From the NCBI RefSeq assembly GCF_001969265.1, contig NZ_CP019304.1, positions 4,402,001 through 4,466,000 on the forward strand: a DNA stretch of 64,000 bases, in the 5' to 3' direction. Made by a program: the position numbers and the translations under genes. Shown here in pieces: positions 31,901 to 40,542 of the stretch; the first letter of the stretch is position 1; each line of letters opens with the position of its first letter. The notes under the pieces are model-generated. The model ran no database searches and was not told the origin of the DNA. It saw only the letters and a list, made by a program, of their open reading frames with translations. The stretch is from Arthrobacter sp. QXT-31 (GTDB lineage: Bacteria > Actinomycetota > Actinomycetes > Actinomycetales > Micrococcaceae).

Positions 31901-32531
31901 CGTCCACCACCTGCAAAGCCTGCAGGGCAAGCCATCGAAGAAAGGCGCGGACGTCATTGACGGGCAGCTCGCGCTGCCCCTCGGCGATGTCGAGCTGCGG
32001 AACGTCAAGGCAGGGCTGCCGGAGCCCACCATGGTGGAGAATGTCCGGGCAGAACTTGACCTGATGGCTGTTGATGTCAGCGAACACCTGATGTCCAGCC
32101 ACCGGCCGCTCCTGGACCGGCTTGGGGTCACCACCGCGGACAAGCTCCTGGGGCTGCGCAACGGCACAGAGGTCCTGGTGGCCGGCGTCAGGATCGCCAC
32201 CCAGACCCCGCCCATGCGCGGGGGAAGGAGGGTGGTCTTCATCAGCATCGACGACGGCACCGGGTGCGTTGACTCGGTGTTCTTCCATGAGGCCCAGGAG
32301 CACGCCGGCCCGCTGCTGTTCGGCACCAGGCTGCTGCTGATCCGGGGCACCACCCGGCGGACCGGCCCGCGCGGCATCAGCCTCAGCGCCAGCATGGCCT
32401 GGGACCTCAGCCAGGTGGACACCCTGCCGTTCCCTGAAGCCGGACAGACCGCCGTTCCTGAGAAAGTCAGGCAGCCGGGACCGCTGGACGGCATCAGCAG
32501 AAACCTGGCCATCACCGGGCTGGGAAGCTGA
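28974..32531 (+). CDS. dnaE2: Error-prone DNA polymerase III alpha-like subunit DnaE2
   Basis: An 1185-residue C-family polymerase that carries out damage-induced mutagenic synthesis. Domains in order: PHP (THLHVSTAFSAHYGVSWPEE, then CTDRDGLYGTVKHLKA), the polymerase core with YFLTVAEVSRMILDMGVRAA and the catalytic aspartates of LPDIDIDVESAERHNVYRKI, ETHGVTVFHEQILR, FGFCKAHGAAFA, a helix-hairpin-helix region and a C-terminal OB domain (TEVLVAGVRIATQT). It is shorter than replicative DnaE, as expected for DnaE2. In mycobacteria it works with ImuA' and ImuB; neither is adjacent. The SOS box before DUF6504 should control both genes. Confidence 0.95.
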   Translation: MSFTHLHVSTAFSAHYGVSWPEELAQAAAAQGATALGCTDRDGLYGTVKHLKACMAAGIDPVVGVDLSVFDDEADHEAGLPGQQTSGARSSKARFTAARVTGRVVVLAHGHNNGAGYKALCRLISDAHARTSGKAGGTVPVAVTRAELASRVLDPETLKPVLTVLLGPDSDVGLALGGRRYLRPRTLFKSWLDAMPAGSIAAEIVTHLSPPGEPLSTAHAVRMLKLAQEYRVPAVLTNAVRYCEEDGAATADVLDSARTLKSLPELSDAPLLQPNGQGWLKSPDQMVELGKEVIHAAGYGTADLHVLLAQTEALADRCRMDPVSDMGWKQPVVPEAAVIGIEGDPLAELTQRCEAGIARRFPGISGQAEADMRARLRHELKIIARLGFASYFLTVAEVSRMILDMGVRAAARGSGASSLVNYLIDISQVNPLQHDLIFERFLSGDRSTLPDIDIDVESAERHNVYRKIFDRFGAQRVTLMSMQNGYRARGAVRDAGLALGMDDGDVGEIAKQLWRFSARKFREALEEKPELREFAGRVEQRNFSENQQLDLLVDLTERLDRLPRHISMHPCGVILGDATLLDRTPVQPSGLGLPMSQFDKHDMDPMGMLKLDVLGVRMQSAMAFAVREIIRIHPSKAEVVAAGAHPVGPAGNGPDYIREDGLIDLNAVPLDDEPTYELIRSTHTLGCFQIESPGQRELVGKMAPREFNDLIIDISLFRPGPMKSDMVRPFLEHRHGFAPETYPHPDLKPVLQETHGVTVFHEQILRTFDVMTGCGLAKADEFRRALSNEVGEAQVEEFFRREAKAKGYRPDVVDKVWGTLKSFASFGFCKAHGAAFAVPTYQSAWLKAHHPEAFLAGLWEHDPGMYPKRLLVAEARRMGIPILPLDINRSGAEYRVERVAEGPDTGKLGIRLSLNGIFGLSGSELKRIVAGQPYDSLADLRDRSRLSKPSIKRLAQLGAFDSLHRESGGTANRADLVHHLQSLQGKPSKKGADVIDGQLALPLGDVELRNVKAGLPEPTMVENVRAELDLMAVDVSEHLMSSHRPLLDRLGVTTADKLLGLRNGTEVLVAGVRIATQTPPMRGGRRVVFISIDDGTGCVDSVFFHEAQEHAGPLLFGTRLLLIRGTTRRTGPRGISLSASMAWDLSQVDTLPFPEAGQTAVPEKVRQPGPLDGISRNLAITGLGS

Positions 32532-32538
32532 CCCGTGC

Positions 32539-32663
32539 CTCCTATTCACTCATCGCCGCCGCCGCGGCGCTTTGGCTCGCCACTTCAGCAACAGATAACA
32601 TTGACGAGGCTGGCTGTGGTCCCCGTACGCCACAAGCTACGAAGCCTGAACTTTGAATAGGAG
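32539..32663 (+). promoter_or_regulatory. thrS leader with self-complementary ends covering the Shine-Dalgarno
   Basis: CTCCTATTCA at 32539-32548, 7 bases after the dnaE2 stop, is an exact complement of TGAATAGGAG at 32654-32663, which contains the thrS ribosome site. If transcribed together, the two 10-base arms could close a large loop and hide the Shine-Dalgarno. A GC-rich stretch GCCGCCGCCGCGGCGC lies inside. There is no T-box core, so this is not a recognised riboregulator. Confidence 0.5.
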
Positions 32664-32669
32664 ACACCC

Positions 32670-34679
32670 GTGTCAGATGCCCAGCAGATCACCCTCATCG
32701 TCGATGGCGAAGAAATGAAGGTGACTACCGGGACCACCGGCGCGGAACTCTTCTTTGAGCGCCGCGATGTCGTCGTGGCCCGGGTCGACGGCGAACTCAA
32801 GGACCTGGACCAGCCCCTTCCCGAGGGCGCAGAGGTTGAAGGCGTCACCATCGATTCCCCCGACGGCCTCAACGTCCTGCGCCACTCCACCGCCCACGTC
32901 ATGGCCCAAGCCGTGCAGCAGCTGCGTCCGGACGCCAAACTGGGCATCGGTCCCTACATCACCGACGGGTTCTACTTCGACTTTGACGTCGCCGAGCCCT
33001 TCACCCCCGAAGACCTGCGCCAGCTGGAAAAGATGATGCTCAAGATCGTCAACCAGAACCAGAAGTTCGTCCGCCGCGTCGTCTCCGAGGACGAGGCCCG
33101 CGAGGCGATGAAGGATGAGCCCTACAAGCTCGAACTGCTGGGCAAGAAGAACGACGCCGCCGACGCCGGGGAAGGCGTGAACGTCGAGGTGGGCGCCGGC
33201 GACATCACCATCTATGACAACGTGGACCGCAAGAGCGGGGACAGCGTCTGGTGCGACCTCTGCCGCGGCCCCCACCTGCCCAACACCAAGCTCATCTCCA
33301 ACGCCTTCGCGCTGACCCGGTCCTCGGCCGCGTACTGGCTGGGAAACCAGAACAACCAGCAGCTGCAGCGCATCTACGGCACCGCGTGGCCCACCAAGGA
33401 CGCCCTGAAGGCCTACCAGGAACGCATCGCCGAGGCCGAGCGCCGCGACCACCGGAAGCTTGGCGCCGAGCTGGACCTGTTCTCCTTCCCCGACGAGCTG
33501 GGGTCCGGGCTGCCGGTCTTCCACCCCAAGGGCGGCATCATCCGCAAGGCCATGGAGGACTACTCCCGGCAGCGCCACGTGGACGCCGGCTACGAGTTCG
33601 TCTACACCCCGCACATCACCAAGGGGCACCTCTACGAGGTATCCGGCCACCTGGACTGGTACCGGGACGGCATGTTCCCGGCGATGCACATCGACGCGGA
33701 GCACAACGAGGACGGCACGGTCCGCAAACCCGGCCAGGACTACTACCTGAAGCCGATGAACTGCCCCATGCACAACCTCATCTTCCGTTCGCGCGGCCGG
33801 TCCTACCGCGAACTGCCGCTGCGGCTGTTCGAATTCGGCTCGGTCTACCGCTACGAGAAATCCGGCGTGGTCCACGGCCTGACCCGTGTGCGTGGCATGA
33901 CACAGGACGACGCCCACATCTACTGCACCCGCGAGCAGATGAAGGACGAGCTCACCACCACGCTGAACTTCGTCCTCGGCCTGCTCAAGGACTACGGCCT
34001 GGACGACTTCTACCTCGAACTGTCCACCAAGAACGAGGACAAGTTCGTCGGCGACGACGCAACCTGGGAGGAAGCCACCCGCACTCTCGCCGAAGTGGCC
34101 GAGGCGTCCGGGCTGGAACTGATCCCGGACCCGGGCGGAGCGGCGTTCTACGGACCGAAGATCTCCGTCCAGGCCAAGGACGCCCTGGGCCGCACCTGGC
34201 AGATGTCCACGATCCAGCTCGACTTCAACCTCCCTGAGCGCTTTGAACTCGAGTTCCAGGCCGCTGACGGCACCCGCCAGCGTCCCGTCATGATCCACCG
34301 GGCCCTGTTCGGATCGGTGGAACGGTTCATGGGTGTGCTCACCGAGCACTATGCAGGCGCGTTCCCGGCCTGGCTTGCCCCCGTGCAGGTGGTGGGCATC
34401 CCGGTGGCGGAGGCCTTCAACGATTACATGTTCGACGTCGTCGACAAGCTCAAGGCTGCCGGCATCCGCGCCGAGGTGGACATCTCCTCGGACCGCTTCC
34501 CGAAGAAGATCCGCACCGCGAGCAAGGACAAGATCCCGTTCGTGCTGATCGCCGGCGGTGAGGACGCCGAGGCGGGCGCTGTCTCGTTCCGTTTCCGCGA
34601 CGGCAGCCAGGACAACGGCGTGCCCGTGGCCGAGGCCGTCCAGCGGATCGTGGACGCCGTCCGCAACCGGACCAGCTAG
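32670..34679 (+). CDS. thrS: Threonine-tRNA ligase
   Basis: A 669-residue class II synthetase, normal length, starting with GTG at 32670. N-terminal TGS domain ([20 protein letters not shown]), then the editing domain with [14 protein letters not shown] and [13 protein letters not shown]. The catalytic core has motif 2 ([20 protein letters not shown]), the zinc-binding Cys of [10 protein letters not shown] and motif 3 ([19 protein letters not shown]). The anticodon-binding domain ends the protein. It is the first gene of a run with the HIT and pgsA genes, and the synteny thrS-HIT-pgsA matches mycobacteria. Confidence 0.97.
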   Translation: MSDAQQITLIVDGEEMKVTTGTTGAELFFERRDVVVARVDGELKDLDQPLPEGAEVEGVTIDSPDGLNVLRHSTAHVMAQAVQQLRPDAKLGIGPYITDGFYFDFDVAEPFTPEDLRQLEKMMLKIVNQNQKFVRRVVSEDEAREAMKDEPYKLELLGKKNDAADAGEGVNVEVGAGDITIYDNVDRKSGDSVWCDLCRGPHLPNTKLISNAFALTRSSAAYWLGNQNNQQLQRIYGTAWPTKDALKAYQERIAEAERRDHRKLGAELDLFSFPDELGSGLPVFHPKGGIIRKAMEDYSRQRHVDAGYEFVYTPHITKGHLYEVSGHLDWYRDGMFPAMHIDAEHNEDGTVRKPGQDYYLKPMNCPMHNLIFRSRGRSYRELPLRLFEFGSVYRYEKSGVVHGLTRVRGMTQDDAHIYCTREQMKDELTTTLNFVLGLLKDYGLDDFYLELSTKNEDKFVGDDATWEEATRTLAEVAEASGLELIPDPGGAAFYGPKISVQAKDALGRTWQMSTIQLDFNLPERFELEFQAADGTRQRPVMIHRALFGSVERFMGVLTEHYAGAFPAWLAPVQVVGIPVAEAFNDYMFDVVDKLKAAGIRAEVDISSDRFPKKIRTASKDKIPFVLIAGGEDAEAGAVSFRFRDGSQDNGVPVAEAVQRIVDAVRNRTS

Positions 34680-34699
34680 CCGCGGCGGAGGGGGCACAC

Positions 34700-35287
34700 G
34701 TGCAGGAGAACACAGGGTCGGGCTATCCGGGCGACGCGGAGGTGACGGACGATTTTGGCCTTGCCGGCGTTCCGGATGCCTTCCAGCGGCTGTGGACTCC
34801 GCACCGCATGGCCTACATCAAGGGCGGGCAGCACCAGTTCAAGAACCAGGACGACTGCCCGTTCTGCATCGCGCCCGCGCGTACCGATGAGGAGTCGCTC
34901 ATCGTGTACCGCGGCCGCACGAGCTACGTGGTGCTCAACCTGTTCCCGTACAACCCAGGCCACCTGCTGGTGTGCCCGTACCGCCATGTCCCCGACTACA
35001 CGGACCTGACGGTGGAGGAAACCGCCGAATTCGCGGACCTGACGCAGACCGCGATGCGGGTGCTGCGGAAGGTGGCGAATCCCGGCGGCTTCAATCTCGG
35101 CATGAACCAGGGCGTCGTGGGCGGGGCCGGCATCGCGGGCCACCTGCACCAGCACATCGTTCCGCGCTGGGGCGGGGATGGAAACTTCTTCCCCATCATC
35201 GCGCAGACCAAGGCGATCACGCAGACGCTGGATGAAGTCCGCCAGCAGGTCGCCGACGCCTGGCCCGGGGAGACGCATGCTGAATAG
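34700..35287 (+). CDS. HIT family hydrolase/AP4A phosphorylase-like protein
   Basis: A 195-residue HIT protein. A CPFC zinc-type pair is seen near residue 55 (DDCPFCIAP). The nucleotide-binding strand VVLNLFPYNPGHLLVCPYRH follows, then the histidine triad HLHQHIVPRW. The mycobacterial counterpart next to pgsA1 (Rv2613c) is an ATP-generating AP4A phosphorylase, so that is a plausible role. It starts with GTG at 34700. Its stop at 35287 overlaps the pgsA start by 11 bases, indicating tight coupling. Confidence 0.9.
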   Translation: MQENTGSGYPGDAEVTDDFGLAGVPDAFQRLWTPHRMAYIKGGQHQFKNQDDCPFCIAPARTDEESLIVYRGRTSYVVLNLFPYNPGHLLVCPYRHVPDYTDLTVEETAEFADLTQTAMRVLRKVANPGGFNLGMNQGVVGGAGIAGHLHQHIVPRWGGDGNFFPIIAQTKAITQTLDEVRQQVADAWPGETHAE

Positions 35288-35897
35288 GCATGCGCGCGGG
35301 TTCTTCACCGCGCTGTTTACCCCGATTGCCCGCTGGCTGTTAAAAATGGGTGTCTCGCCGGACGCCATCACCATTGTCGGAACCGCCGGCGTGGTGGTGG
35401 GTGCCCTGGTCTTCTATCCGCTGGGACAGCTGTTCTGGGGAACCGTCTTCATTACGGCGTTCATTTTTTCCGACGTCCTTGACGGCATCATGGCGCGGAT
35501 GCAGAACGTCGGCGGGCGCTGGGGCAACTTCCTGGACTCCACACTGGACCGGCTGGCGGACGGTGCCCTCTTTGCCGGCGTGGCCATCTGGTTTTTCACG
35601 GGCGGCGCGGACACCGCGATAGCCATTGCCGCCGTCGTCTGCCTAGTCCTGGGCATGGTGGTCTCCTACGTCCGGGCGAAAGCCGAATCGCTGGGATTCA
35701 AGGCGAACGTGGGCATTGCCGAACGTGCCGAACGGCTGGTCTCCGTCCTGGTGGTCACCGGCCTCACCGGGATCGGCCTGCCGCCTGTCGTGCTGCTGGC
35801 CACCCTGGTGCTGCTGGCGGCGGCGAGCCTGATTACGGTGATCCAGCGTGTCCTGGCGGTACGCGTCCAGTCGCTGGAAGACTCCGAACAAAACTGA
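35277..35897 (+). CDS. pgsA: CDP-alcohol phosphatidyltransferase, probable phosphatidylinositol phosphate synthase
   Basis: A 206-residue integral membrane enzyme with about six helices. The family signature D-x2-D-G-x2-A-R-x8-G-x3-D-x3-D is complete: SDVLDGIMAR, then GGRWGNFLDSTLDR. The enzyme joins CDP-diacylglycerol to an alcohol phosphate; by position next to the HIT gene (as Rv2612c pgsA1) the acceptor is most likely inositol phosphate, though phosphatidylglycerolphosphate synthase is an alternative. In mycobacteria PIM acyltransferase and pimA follow; here pdxS follows directly. Confidence 0.88.
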   Translation: MLNRHARGFFTALFTPIARWLLKMGVSPDAITIVGTAGVVVGALVFYPLGQLFWGTVFITAFIFSDVLDGIMARMQNVGGRWGNFLDSTLDRLADGALFAGVAIWFFTGGADTAIAIAAVVCLVLGMVVSYVRAKAESLGFKANVGIAERAERLVSVLVVTGLTGIGLPPVVLLATLVLLAAASLITVIQRVLAVRVQSLEDSEQN

Positions 35898-36035
35898 TTA
35901 AGCCGCGCCGCCGCGGTAGGACTAGTATATTAGGACTGCCGGTCAATGGATCCGGTATTCCGGTGTGTGCAAAAGGGCATGTCCTTGCCGCCTGCACTGC
36001 CGGCGAAGGTCATCTAGCTACCCATAGGGGTTTTT

Positions 36036-36962
36036 GTGTCTACACCTGATGTAAGCAACGAAGCCGGCTCGTCCGCCAACAGCGTGACGGGCAGCAGCCG
36101 TGTGAAGCGCGGCATGGCCGAGATGCTCAAGGGCGGCGTCATCATGGACGTCGTCAACGTCGAGCAGGCCCGCATCGCCGAAGACGCCGGTGCCGTTGCC
36201 GTTATGGCTCTCGAGCGCGTCCCGGCCGACATCCGCGCCCAGGGCGGCGTGTCCCGCATGTCCGATCCGGACATGATCGACCAGATCATCGACGCCGTGT
36301 CCATCCCGGTCATGGCCAAGGCCCGGATCGGCCACTTCGTCGAAGCCCAGGTCCTGCAGTCCCTCGGCGTCGACTACATCGACGAGTCCGAGGTCCTGAC
36401 CCCGGCCGACTACACCAACCACATCGACAAGTGGAACTTCACCGTTCCCTTCGTCTGCGGTGCCACCAACCTCGGTGAGGCGCTGCGCCGCATCAACGAG
36501 GGCGCGGCCATGATCCGCTCCAAGGGCGAGGCCGGCACCGGCGACGTCTCCAACGCCACCACGCACATGCGCCAGATCCGCGCCGAGATCAAGAAGCTCG
36601 CTGCCCTTCCCGAGGATGAGCTGTACGTCGCGGCCAAGGAACTGCAGGCCCCGTACGAACTGGTCAAGGAAGTTGCCGCCACCGGCAAGCTCCCCGTGGT
36701 GCTGTTCACCGCCGGCGGCATCGCCACCCCGGCCGACGCCGCGATGATGATGCAGCTCGGCGCCGACGGCGTGTTCGTCGGTTCCGGCATCTTCAAGTCC
36801 GGCAACCCGGCCCAGCGTGCCGCCGCCGTCGTGAAGGCCACCACCTTCTTCGACGACCCGGACGTCATCGCCAAGGCCTCCCGCGGCCTGGGCGAGGCCA
36901 TGGTCGGCATCAACGTCGACGAGATCCCGCAGCCGCACCGCCTCGCCGAGCGCGGCTGGTAA
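36036..36962 (+). CDS. pdxS: Pyridoxal 5'-phosphate synthase, PdxS subunit
   Basis: A 308-residue TIM-barrel enzyme that makes PLP from ribose 5-phosphate, glyceraldehyde 3-phosphate and ammonia given by PdxT. Visible motifs are [20 protein letters not shown], the catalytic Lys of [10 protein letters not shown], the second Lys of [15 protein letters not shown] context and the phosphate-binding [14 protein letters not shown]. It starts with GTG after TAGGGG. The glutaminase gene pdxT is 5.7 kb downstream and separated by unrelated genes. A strong terminator follows pdxS. Confidence 0.96.
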   Translation: MSTPDVSNEAGSSANSVTGSSRVKRGMAEMLKGGVIMDVVNVEQARIAEDAGAVAVMALERVPADIRAQGGVSRMSDPDMIDQIIDAVSIPVMAKARIGHFVEAQVLQSLGVDYIDESEVLTPADYTNHIDKWNFTVPFVCGATNLGEALRRINEGAAMIRSKGEAGTGDVSNATTHMRQIRAEIKKLAALPEDELYVAAKELQAPYELVKEVAATGKLPVVLFTAGGIATPADAAMMMQLGADGVFVGSGIFKSGNPAQRAAAVVKATTFFDDPDVIAKASRGLGEAMVGINVDEIPQPHRLAERGW

Positions 36963-37014
36963 CTCGCTTCGGGGGCGCCGGTCGGCGCCATCCTCTGCGT
37001 TCCTATTCAGAACG

Positions 37015-37058
37015 ACGACGACGGCCGGTCTCCTTTTTGGGTGACCGGCCGTCGTCGT
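37015..37058. terminator. Strong hairpin terminator after pdxS
   Basis: ACGACGACGGCCGGTC is a perfect 16-base complement of GACCGGCCGTCGTCGT around a 12-base loop with TTTTT; GGTTT follows. Confidence 0.85.
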
Positions 37059-37073
37059 GGTTTAACTTCACAT

Positions 37074-37129
37074 CGGTTGCTCCGTAACTGCCGTTTTCGC
37101 CGCTCATAAGGGCATCTACGGAGCAATCG
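37074..37129. repeat. Gapped inverted repeat with a 30-base loop
   Basis: CGGTTGCTCCGTA and TACGGAGCAATCG pair over 13 bases (one G-U) around 37087-37116, just after the pdxS terminator and 8 bases before the stop of the M3 peptidase gene. It could terminate or stabilise the peptidase transcript, or be a dispersed repeat; no T-run is present. Confidence 0.65.
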
Positions 37130-37137
37130 ACTAAGCC

Positions 37138-39150
37138 CTACTCGAGGCCGCGGCGCTTGAGGAGGGGCTCCAGGGCGGCGTCGCGTCCCCGGAGGGTGCG
37201 GAACGACTCGAGCGGGTCCCGGCTGTTGCCGCGGGAGAGGAGCTCGGCACGGAAGCGGTCGCCGTTGGCCCGGGTCAGCCCGCCGTTCTCCGTGAACCAG
37301 TCCACGGTCTCGGCGTCGAGCACCTCGCTCCAGATGTAGGAGTAGTAGCCCGCCGCGTAGCCGTCGCCGGCGAAGATGTGCTGGAAGTAGCCCGTCCGGT
37401 ACCGCGGGGGAATCAGGGGGTGGGCCATCCCTGCCGCAGCCAGAGCCTTGGCCTCGAACTCGGAGGCATCCTCCGGTACGCCGTCGGCTTCCAGGACATG
37501 CCAGGCCAGGTCCAGCAGCGCCGCCCCGAGGTATTCCGTGGTGGCAAACCCTTCGCCCCACAGGCGGGACTCGTTGAGCCGGTCGACGACATCCTGGGCC
37601 AGCGGCTCCCCGGTGGCGTGGTGGCGGGCGTAATTGGCGAGTACCTCCGGCCACATGATCCACATTTCATTGACCTGGGACGGGTACTCCACGAAGTCCC
37701 GCGGCACAGACGTGCCGGAGAAACGGGGGTAGGTGACGCTGGAGAACAGTCCGTGCAGGGCGTGGCCGAACTCGTGGAAGGCCGTGCGGACCTCATCGAG
37801 CGTGAGGAGCGTGGGTTCACCGGCGGGCGGCTTCGAGATGTTCAGGTTGTTGATGACCACGGGCCTGGTGCCAAGCAGCGCGGACTGGTCCACCAGCGAA
37901 TTCATCCACGCGCCTCCCCGTTTGGTTTCGCGGGTGTAGTAGTCGCCCAGGAACAGCCCCAGCTCTGTTCCGTCCGCTTCCCGCACCTCCCAGATCCGGA
38001 CGTCCGCGTGGTAGCCGGCGAGGTCCTTGCGCTCATGGAAGGTGATGCCGAAGAGCGAGGTCGCGGCGAAAAACACACCGTCTGTCAGTACCCGGTCCAG
38101 CTCGAAGTACGGCCTGAGGGCCTGTTCGTCCACGGTGTACCGTTCCCGCCGCACCTTGGCCGAGTAGTAGGCCCAGTCCCAGGCCTCCAGCGGGTGGCCG
38201 GCGCTCTCAGCCAGGGCGGCAGCCTCGGCATCCGCGTTCCGGACGGCGGCCGGCGCCAGCCGGTTCAGCATGGACCGGACAGCACCGAAATCCGGGGCAG
38301 TCTGCCGGTCCACCACCAGTTCCGCGTAGTTGGCGAAGCCCAGCAGGGCCGCCTTCTCGCCCCGGAGCCTGACCATGGATTTCACGAGGTCCAGCACGTC
38401 GAGATCGCCCCCGGAGCTGCCGCGGGCCACGGACGCCTCGAAGAGCCGCCGGCGCACATCCCGGTTGTCCAGTGCCGCCAGCGCGGGCTGGTTGCTTGGC
38501 TGGATGAGCGTCAGCAGGAACTTGCCGTCGTGCCCGGCCACGCGCGCTGCCTCCGCGGCACTGGCGATCTCGTCGTCGGGAAGGCCTGCGAGCTCGTCGG
38601 CGCTGTCCAGTAGCAGGGCTGCGGACTTCATCCCTTCCTTGACGCGCTGCCCGAACTCCGTGCCCAGCCGGGACAGCTCGGCGTTCAGGGACCTGAGCCG
38701 GTCCTGTCCGGCGTCGTCCAGCTGAATGCCGGACTGGCGGAACTCCTTGAGGTACTCCTCCACCAGTCTGGCCGGCTCGGCGTCCAGTCCCGCGGTGTCC
38801 ACGGCGGCGAACCGCTCGTAGAGGGCCCGGTTGAGGTACACCGCATCCTGGTGAGCGGCAAAGCGGGGCGACAGCTCAGTCTCCAGTTTCCTGATGGCCT
38901 CGGAGGCGTCGGACGAGACCAGCGTGAAGAAGGACGCCGCAGCACGGTCCAGCAACCGGCCGGACCGTTCCATGGCCAGCGCCGTGTTGTCGAAACTGGC
39001 CGGTTCAGGGTTGTCCACGATGGCCTGGATTTCCGCCAGGTGTTCGGCGAGCCCGGCGTCAACCGCCTCGGCGTAGTGGGCGTCGTCGATGTCGGCAAAC
39101 GGCGGCAGTCCGAACGGCAGGGTGCTGGGGGACAGGAGGGGATTGGTCAT
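37138..39150 (-). CDS. M3 family metallopeptidase (peptidyl-dipeptidase Dcp type)
   Basis: A 670-residue zinc peptidase. The HEFGH motif is at residues 459-463 (FHEFGHALHGLFS), and the second metal-binding Glu is expected in the following MWPEVLAN helix region. The N-terminal half is helical, with EQALRPYFELDRVLTDGVFF and WEVREADGTELGLFLGDYY before the active site. There is no signal peptide, so it is a cytosolic oligopeptide-degrading enzyme. Length is normal for Dcp/oligopeptidase A. The ATG at 39150 has AAAGGG upstream. It is divergent from the CapA-like gene. Confidence 0.92.
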   Translation of the reverse strand: MTNPLLSPSTLPFGLPPFADIDDAHYAEAVDAGLAEHLAEIQAIVDNPEPASFDNTALAMERSGRLLDRAAASFFTLVSSDASEAIRKLETELSPRFAAHQDAVYLNRALYERFAAVDTAGLDAEPARLVEEYLKEFRQSGIQLDDAGQDRLRSLNAELSRLGTEFGQRVKEGMKSAALLLDSADELAGLPDDEIASAAEAARVAGHDGKFLLTLIQPSNQPALAALDNRDVRRRLFEASVARGSSGGDLDVLDLVKSMVRLRGEKAALLGFANYAELVVDRQTAPDFGAVRSMLNRLAPAAVRNADAEAAALAESAGHPLEAWDWAYYSAKVRRERYTVDEQALRPYFELDRVLTDGVFFAATSLFGITFHERKDLAGYHADVRIWEVREADGTELGLFLGDYYTRETKRGGAWMNSLVDQSALLGTRPVVINNLNISKPPAGEPTLLTLDEVRTAFHEFGHALHGLFSSVTYPRFSGTSVPRDFVEYPSQVNEMWIMWPEVLANYARHHATGEPLAQDVVDRLNESRLWGEGFATTEYLGAALLDLAWHVLEADGVPEDASEFEAKALAAAGMAHPLIPPRYRTGYFQHIFAGDGYAAGYYSYIWSEVLDAETVDWFTENGGLTRANGDRFRAELLSRGNSRDPLESFRTLRGRDAALEPLLKRRGLE

Positions 39151-39252
39151 GAAGCAACCCTTTCATGCAGGCCTGCGGTGCACAACGATTTTTGCCGGGC
39201 TTCTGCGCGCCGGTTGCCCGCCGCCGGGGTGCCCCGGACGTACGCTGAGGAC

Positions 39253-40497
39253 ATGGGGAAAAAGAACGTTCGTGTCCGTGCGGTCCAGGCGGCCGCGGCC
39301 GCGCTGCTGATGGCGGCGCTGGCATCGTGCGGCGTTGTCGCCGACCAAGCTACTGCGCCTCCACCACCCCCCTCAACACCCCAGGCGGCGGCCCCCACCC
39401 CGAGTGCGACACCCACCCCGACTCCGGGTTCCGGCCCTGCGTGCAAGGCGGTCCGGTGCACGTCCGTCCTGGTCACCGGGGACATGCTGGTCCACACCCA
39501 GTTATGGCAACAGGCCCACGAGGACGCGGTGGCCGGCGGAGTGAAGGGGCTCGACTTTGGTCCGCTGCTGGAAGGCCAGCGGCGCTACATCGAACAGAGT
39601 GACGTCGCCGTCTGCCACCAGGAAACGCCCGTGGCTCTGCCCGGCGGCCCGTTTTCCGCCTACCCGTCCTTCAACGTGCCGCCGCAGATCGCCGCTGCCG
39701 CCAAAGCCGTCGGCTACCGGGCCTGCACCACGGCCAGCAACCACACCATCGACCAGGGCACCGAGGGTCTGACGAGGACGCTGGATGTACTGGACGCCGC
39801 AGGTCTGGAACACACCGGTTCCTACCGGACGCAGGCTGAGTCCCGGGGCATTCTCATTCTGCAGACGGAAGCCGCCCGGATCGCCGTCATCACCGGCACC
39901 TATGGCCTCAACGGCCAGGTCCCGGAGCAGCCGTGGCAGGTGGATATGCTCGACGCGCCGGCCATGGTCGCAAAGGCCAAAGAGGCCAGGAGCCAGGGCG
40001 CGGACATCGTCCTGGCCGCCATGCACGCGGGGGATGAGTACGCCAGCGCCCCCAACGCCCAGCAGCTGGAAGTGGCGCACGCACTGGCTGACAGCGGCCA
40101 GTTCACCATGATCTACGGGCACCACACGCACTCGGTGCTCCCGATCGAAAAGTACAAGGGAACCTGGATTGCCTACGGGCTGGGCAACGGGGTGACGGAA
40201 CTGTCGCCGACGTACGTCGTCAACAACGAGGGCCTGCTGCTGAGGGCACAGTTCAGCCAGGACAGTGCCGGAAGGTGGACCGCATCCGACGTCGCCTGGG
40301 CACCGTCGGTTATCGTCAGCGCACCCTACCGCTGGTGCTCCGTGGCCAGTGACGCCCCGCAGGGCGTCTGCTCCACTCCCGCGGCTGACGCCGAAACGCG
40401 GCTGCGGACCAGGCAGGTGGTGGAGTCCATGGGCGCGGCGCAGGCCGGAGCCCATGAGTTGCTGGTTACCAAAGATCCTGACAGCAAGGGCCCCTGA
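39253..40497 (+). CDS. CapA family (poly-gamma-glutamate synthesis-like) lipoprotein
   Basis: A 414-residue protein. A signal peptide ends at the lipobox LASC (Cys about 26), so it is attached outside the membrane. A Pro/Thr-rich spacer precedes a CapA metallophosphatase-like domain: LVTGDMLVHTQLWQQAHEDA, the ASNHTIDQGTEGL motif and IYGHHTHSVLPIE. CapA-type proteins act in capsule or poly-gamma-glutamate anchoring, but many are unassigned. It lies next to murT-gatD, which may hint at a cell-wall role. The start at 39253 follows TGAGGA; the frame is open well upstream. Confidence 0.87.
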   Translation: MGKKNVRVRAVQAAAAALLMAALASCGVVADQATAPPPPPSTPQAAAPTPSATPTPTPGSGPACKAVRCTSVLVTGDMLVHTQLWQQAHEDAVAGGVKGLDFGPLLEGQRRYIEQSDVAVCHQETPVALPGGPFSAYPSFNVPPQIAAAAKAVGYRACTTASNHTIDQGTEGLTRTLDVLDAAGLEHTGSYRTQAESRGILILQTEAARIAVITGTYGLNGQVPEQPWQVDMLDAPAMVAKAKEARSQGADIVLAAMHAGDEYASAPNAQQLEVAHALADSGQFTMIYGHHTHSVLPIEKYKGTWIAYGLGNGVTELSPTYVVNNEGLLLRAQFSQDSAGRWTASDVAWAPSVIVSAPYRWCSVASDAPQGVCSTPAADAETRLRTRQVVESMGAAQAGAHELLVTKDPDSKGP

Positions 40498-40527
40498 TAC
40501 CAAGGCCCTTGATACCAGGGACCCTGA
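40485..40527. repeat. Three imperfect 13-16-bp tandem repeats at the capA stop
   Basis: CAAGGGCCCCTGATAC, CAAGGCCCTTGATAC and CAGGGACCCTGAC follow one another; the stop codon lies in the first copy. Slippage probably lengthened the 3' end. Confidence 0.65.
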
Positions 40528-40542
40528 CCAGCCGCCTGGTTG

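Noticed and set aside
32549..32653. T-box riboswitch before thrS
   Set aside because: The conserved T-box core and specifier-loop features are absent; only the complementary ends are unusual.
32673..34697. 674-residue open frame antisense to thrS
   Set aside because: It mirrors the codon structure of thrS; rich in Val/Gly/His with no family match.
38851..39252. Long in-frame extension upstream of the CapA-like gene
   Set aside because: It is antisense to the M3 peptidase and lacks a signal sequence; the lipoprotein signal begins at 39253.
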